Assembly (NCBI GenBank): GCA_004026145.2
Contig: CP034983.1
Location: 10,370,658-10,434,657 of the forward strand
From: Takifugu bimaculatus
Taxonomy: Eukaryota > Chordata > Actinopteri > Tetraodontiformes > Tetraodontidae
Direction of reading: 5' to 3'
DNA: 64,000 nucleotides
Under the pieces are notes generated by a model. It was not told the origin of the DNA. It did no database searches and worked only from the letters and a program-made list of their open reading frames with translations. Positions 59,047-64,000 of the stretch are shown piece by piece; position 1 is the first letter of the stretch; each line of letters opens with the position of its first letter. Made by a program: the position numbers and the translations under genes.

Positions 59047-59190
59047 GGTTGAGGAGTGGACGGGAGACGTTTGTGTTTTAAGGTCTTTCTGAATTGGAAC
59101 AGACACGAACTGTGAAGGAACATTAAGAACGGGCAATATTTCCGCTATGTTCTCGTTTTCATGATCACAAGTGTTGGGCGATCAAACGGT

Positions 59191-59236
59191 TCTGGAAAGA
59201 GTCTGGAAAAGTCTGGAAAAGTCTGGAAAAGGCTGG
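59191..59236. repeat. GTCTGGAAAA decamer repeat, ~4 copies
   Basis: AGTCTGGAAA(A) is repeated four times head to tail. Confidence 0.88.
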
Positions 59237-61229
59237 TAAGAGTTGGCTACGGCCGACACCAGAGGAATCTGAGGAGGAGTAATTGGCCTCTTCAAGACGA
59301 ACACTTTCCCTCCTCACGTCGGCGTGAAACAATCTCAGATGTAAGAAGGAAGACGAGGGGGTAATTAGCAAAGATGTCGGAGGCTCTCCGGAGGCAAACA
59401 CCTCCCGCATAACCAATGCAGATCAGGCTTAATGTCGGCGGTGATCTGGGCGTGATCCTCTCTGCATGTAATTGGACTTGAGAGGGGTCACGCGCAGCTG
59501 CGGCATCGTTGGAAAGTACTTCTGGGTAATTTCCCTTTAATCTCCTGAAGATGCTCTTCTCACAAGTTTTTCTTCTTTGTTACTTTCTGAGGAATTCATT
59601 CCCCCACACGTGTCATTTTACACGCATGTTCTATTCTCAATAACCTGAGTTCTTCAGTCCTTTCCTGTCCACGTAACTCCGAAGACGTTCAATTTTTGGA
59701 CAATTAAATCAGGTTTTAAATCTAGTTCGACTCCAGAAGACGTCAGTTATTCCAGTTCGTGCAGAGCAAACAATAATTAATAACAGCTGTTATTAATTAG
59801 TCCCACTACATTACATGTATGTGATCGGTCCTCTCTGGTGGGCTTCCTGCTTCTCCTTCCAGCTGAAGGTCTGAAGGACATGATGAGCGGATTCCCACAG
59901 CTTCTTTCTGTCATCTTCTCCAGCCCCGATGGCGAGAATCTGTCCCGCGATGCGACGATGGAGTCAATTTTCTAGCAAGCTGAACCCGAGGCGGACCACT
60001 CCGAGGGTGATTTTCACCAAAGTGCAACTCAATTTTATTTAATAGCGCAACGCAACCTTTGAGATTGCGGAGTGAAGCGAGTGGCCGCCGAGTGCCTCGG
60101 TCTTCCACGCCCTCAAATGGGGACGAAAATGTCAGAAAAAGTCCAGGGACAAAGTCATTTCGGATCTGAAGAAGGAAAAGAAAATCTGATTATTTACTCC
60201 AACACTCTGTAAAAGAGAAACAGGAAGATGAATTAACTGCGTTTATTTAACGCTTAATGACGCCACTCATGTTTGTCAGCATTTACGAGATCCAAAGTTC
60301 TCGCAGCATGATGGACACGGGGGAGCTAAATAAGTTTCGTAATAAACGTATCGTAAAGAAAAACTCAGAAAGTACAAACTCATCTTTTTCTAATCATCAT
60401 CTTTCAGAGTAAAACGTTGGAATTTCAACTTGACAGTCATCGAATAAAACGCATCGCCCTCGTCCAGAAACACGCTAACATTCGGTAATTTCGTCTAGAT
60501 GAACAGAAGCAAACTCGGGGAAAATAAAAGCAGCTCACTGTGACGTAACGACGTTACCGAGGTGTCGTTATCCCAACTGCCCTTAACAATTAAACCCAAT
60601 AAACAACTTTCCACAGACGCGTTTCAGCAACCAGACGGACCCTCGTCAACAGGTCACACGAGGTCGTGAGTGATGCCGCCTGGATCCCAGCAGAGCTCAT
60701 TACAACTGTACTTGTACGTAATCGTGTTAGCCATCGATCCGCTAATCCTCTCATCTGAAGACAGACGCAGGGCTGCTGGAAAGGAATTAAAATAATGAAA
60801 CCTTCATCCCAACTCAGCCAGATCAAACTGGGGAAGAAGAAAGAAGGAGGGGGGGGGATTTCTGCTAGCTTGATAGGATATTTCTTTTATTTTGAACTTT
60901 AAACAAAGGCGATTAAACAAATATGAGGGATAGATAATAAATAAGAATGGACATCTAGTTCCACACCATCCGTGCGCACGTAATAGATGACACACACATA
61001 CAGAGAACATCATTAAATTCAGCCACAAATCCACGACTGTAGCGTCCATATTGACAACGACGGTGAGGCACACGACAGCTACAGACCACAGAACGATAGA
61101 CTTCCACAGATAGACTTGCACAACGTCTTGAAGCTCAAGTTGTCTCAGAAATAATAGATTAAATGGACTTTACCTTCATGTACTGGTCAACACCCTGAAC
61201 ATGCATCCACGTCTTTTGTTCTAAATTAG

Positions 61230-62400
61230 CGTGCCTTTTCTTTTGTCAAGGTCAAGTGCTAGCTTGTTGTTATCGAGCCGATATTTGACTCATTTCTAAT
61301 GGGATCTGTCCAAAAGATGCTGCACACTCTCACCTCACCCCAGGATATTTGTGTCATTGGCAAAAGCAAACAAGAATTTTAATAGTATTGTCTTGCATGT
61401 ATCGATGTATAGGATGAATAGTTTGGACCAAGCAGTGACCCTCGAGGAGCACCGCAGGCAAAACCCAGACAGGATGACAGGTTTCTTGATTAAGATTTCA
61501 TGGATTTTCGTGTCAGATGCTTACTTGGACAGTTGTTCCACATATTTGTTGTTGTCTGTAGTCTTTGAGATTTCCTCAGGACTTTTGCTGTCAGTATTTG
61601 GACAGTCTAAAAAGACATTTTCAGGTTTGTTGATCTGACTGGTTTGATTCACCAGTGTCATTATGATCAGGGGGTGATTTGCTCCTGATCTTAATCAATA
61701 AAACATTTAGGATAGTTGCACCGACGTGAGCCATTTCTAATGATGTTTTTTAATAGTCTCTTAGTATTTTTTCTATTCATAGCTACTAAACTGCTGTTAT
61801 GTTCCTTCGCACCAATTCCGATGATGTCGGGTAATTTTTGTATTTCTCATACTTTTGTTCTGCTTCTCTGGTTCTATATTGAATAAATTCTCTGCATAAA
61901 GTGATTTTCTTTTTGCAGGCATTTTGTAAAGCTTTTGTGATCCACTGCTGATCTCCTTTGGTTTTCTGCAGAAATGTTTAAGCGGACCAGTGCAGGAATT
62001 CAGTCTCGACCTTCTCAACATCTGCTTCAACATATACATAAAAGATAACAGCTTATCTTAAGAGATAAGAGGTTACCTTTTAGGACTCTTCTGTCCTGAT
62101 CACTCTGTGGTATATTTCTGGTCATGGTGGTTCTCTTATAGTTGCTGTTGTAAACTGTAAAGGCTAATGTGGCACCTATAGGCTACCCTGCTTGACGTGG
62201 TGATTCTGGGATGTAGGCCAGGACTATACAGTGTGTTGATGAATTGTTCTGACTTTTTATGATTCCTAACATTGAGAGGGTCAATGTTGACGTCACCACA
62301 GTGTCCCGAAGTCATATTTTTAGACATCAGTGTCTGAGCCAGGTGGGTGCAGCTTGTTATAGATTTTTCTTCTTTTCTATACATATTTCTAGCGTGAGAC
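61230..62400 (-). mobile_element. Decayed LINE (non-LTR retrotransposon) ORF2 remnant
   Basis: Minus-strand frames, read in order from 62400 down, give an AP-endonuclease piece (GDVNIDPLNVRNHKKSEQFI, then PGLHPRIT) at about 62330-62210. Next comes the linker before the reverse transcriptase (QQWITKALQNACKKK, REAEQKYEKYKNY) at about 61965-61820, and NIIRNGSRRCNYP at about 61750. Then the RT catalytic region follows: SKLFILYIDTCK and the FADDT-type box reading FANDT (61352-61366), and DNNKLALDLDK near 61240. Stops, frameshifts and loss of the first catalytic Asp show it is dead. The order matches ORF2 of fish LINEs; the clade is not assigned. The 5' extent may reach about 62710. Confidence 0.85.
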
Positions 62401-64000
62401 TTTCAGAAACATGATCCTCCACTGCTGAAATGACTTAAATACTCCTCAATGTTTAGGAAATTAGCAAACGTGCTGTTGTTGAGTGCACCTTGGATTCACA
62501 GACCTGCGAGTTTATGTCTCTGCAGACCTGTTGGTGATAAGACCTTCACCTTCACCTCTGTTTGGGACCTGCTCTCCCTGGGCGATTCCTCTATCACACC
62601 GAAGGACCAGCTTGTTTGGCCCTAACTGCCCCTGCAAGTCTCCCAACTTAGCTTTGACAGCTAGCAAGCTGCTAGCTTGTGTTTTGTGATGGTTGTTTTG
62701 GTGCACAACCCTTTCTGGGTACCGAAGACTCGCCTTGATTTCTTGCAGCTCTCTTGCAGGCGATTCTACTCTTGAGTTTTCGGAGTCCGTAATGATTTTG
62801 ACGAAGCCTTTGGAGTTTTTGACTACGTTGAACTCGGCTAATTTTATTTCGAGATAGAAGCAGAAACTGTTGGAAATGTTGGCCAGCTAATTTTAGCTCC
62901 TGCTAACTGCCTGCCAGGATGGATGATCGTTTTTTTTTTTTTTGCAGAATACCATCGTACCAGGGCAATAGGCCATCGGCCGAGATCCCACACACAACTC
63001 CCCACTTAATTAACACATACGAAGTCCAAAATTGTTGTCAATTAGTCAGCTTGTCAGTCTCTTTTATCCATTAATAGCGCAGCCTTCAACTCACACTCCT
63101 CCACTTCCTGACTCACCCAGTTTTGATCCCTCATCCGATCAAAGACTGGACAAAGGTTGGGTCGGAAGGGTTTGAATACAGGAAGAGTCAAAGCTTCAGC
63201 TGCTCCTTGACGTTTGATCCGGACCTGCAGGATCATCAGGCTTTGCTCTCAAACATCTGGATGGATACCATCCCCCCTGCAGCTATTATACCTCTCTGTG
63301 CTAACAGGCAGCCGTTGTCTTTGCACCAAGCGGCATGTTTTCCAACGTTTTCTGGGTCGACTGGAGCTCGGGTTGTTGAGCGGTGCCTTCAGCAGCTGAT
63401 GTGTCCTGGAGCGGAATTCTGAACCCCAGAGAAGCTCTTCATGTGCGAACGAATGCGATTATTAATTGCTAATGATGTAGTGAAACTCTGGTCTTTAAAA
63501 GACTCAGGGGAAGCTCACGTTTATACAGTTAATTTGCCAACTTTACGCAACAAAACACCTTTTCTACACAGACCAATCTTGTGACCCTCTGCTGGCTGGT
63601 TCTGGTGTGGTTGAACATTTTGACCTGTGTGAACAGCTGCGCCACAGTTGTTTATGAAGAGGCGACATGAGGTTCGATGTAAAGCTGATGAAGTTCAGCG
63701 TGCTGTGAGAAGAGCTCGTTTAGCTTCTAGCCGTAATAATCGTTAGCTAGACTTCATGTCAGCCATGACAGCGAGAGGCCGTTATCAGAACATCTGTTTT
63801 TGTTTGGAACGCTGCTCATGAAACCACAAATCCCGCAAGAGTTCCTTCATGTCACCGGGAGACGAGACTAATCGGTCCTCATCGTGGCCTCCTGCCGCCG
63901 CGTCCACGCCCCCCCGCTGAGGGCACCGCCAGAAGCATCAACCACACGTCATTATCTCCTGTTTTGGCATTTTGCTTTTCTGATAAAATGGAGATAAAAA
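62401..64000. other. Non-coding end of window, no supported gene
   Basis: 62.4-62.95 kb may be the 5' part of the LINE remnant on the minus strand, although no domain is recognisable. A T run lies at 62931-62943. The rest to 64 kb shows no gene, RNA or element that I can support. Confidence 0.45.

Larger units (their letters stand above)
45431..61229. other. Gene-poor distal flank, no supported gene
   Basis: About 15.8 kb. No coding exon is defensible. Listed separately are simple repeats, a GC-rich block at 51.88-52.0 kb with splice-like borders, and a group of minus-strand frames at 53.0-53.8 kb. TAATTA-bearing, low-repeat segments near 46.34-46.56, 50.12-50.24 and 55.56-55.70 kb could be regulatory. 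C or G homopolymers near 45.64, 50.27 and 50.70 kb are probably unstable. Confidence 0.5.

Noticed and set aside
1..64000. CRISPR array, operon, prophage or bacterial-type system
   Set aside because: The window is eukaryotic. The tandem repeats are micro/minisatellites without spacers, and no prokaryotic gene set is present.
1..64000. tRNA, rRNA or known microRNA gene
   Set aside because: I looked for tRNA B-box-like words, rRNA conserved cores and common microRNA seeds and found nothing convincing by eye.
25444..64000. Other genes expected near this locus in tetrapods (e.g. mc4r, pign)
   Set aside because: No frame resembling a seven-helix receptor or a PIGN exon was seen, so these genes lie outside the window or have moved.

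Overview
This is vertebrate nuclear DNA, almost certainly from a teleost fish with a compact genome. The evidence is split genes with GT/AG introns (most under 1 kb), long CA/GT microsatellites, a Tigger-like short DNA transposon, a decayed LINE, and no bacterial operon structure. Two protein-coding genes can be supported with confidence. They are convergent (tail to tail), and as far as I recall the same pair is convergent on human 18q21.33.

Layout. 1-9.5 kb: non-coding, with polypyrimidine tracts (1.8-2.5 kb), a polypurine tract (3.3-3.4 kb), GT repeats (8.1-8.3 kb) and an unusual 18/15-bp minisatellite (8.53-8.93 kb). 9.48-10.2 kb (+): the single coding exon of rnf152, a membrane-anchored RING E3 ligase of the lysosome. 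10.2-16.8 kb: its 3' UTR, intergenic DNA and the probable 3' UTR of the facing gene. 16.8-25.4 kb (-): cdh20, a type II classical cadherin. It was rebuilt here from 11 coding exons that join in frame into a 791-residue protein.

25.4-64 kb: about 38 kb with no further gene that I can defend. It holds a candidate 5' non-coding exon/promoter for cdh20 (44.95-45.43 kb, minus strand, strong donor site), a 618-bp TA-flanked MITE (42.0-42.6 kb), a minus-strand LINE remnant with recognisable endonuclease and reverse transcriptase pieces (61.2-62.4 kb), several AT-rich TAATTA-bearing blocks that could be conserved regulatory elements, and many simple repeats. Six CTCF-like core motifs occur, all in the same orientation.

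The two genes have no direct biochemical link: one is a lysosomal ubiquitin ligase that restrains mTORC1, the other a neural adhesion receptor. The long gene-poor flank beyond cdh20 would fit the large regulatory territory usual for developmental cadherins. I saw nothing that amounts to a new multi-gene system. The most useful leads are the candidate cdh20 promoter, the open-frame minisatellite and the spacer elements.
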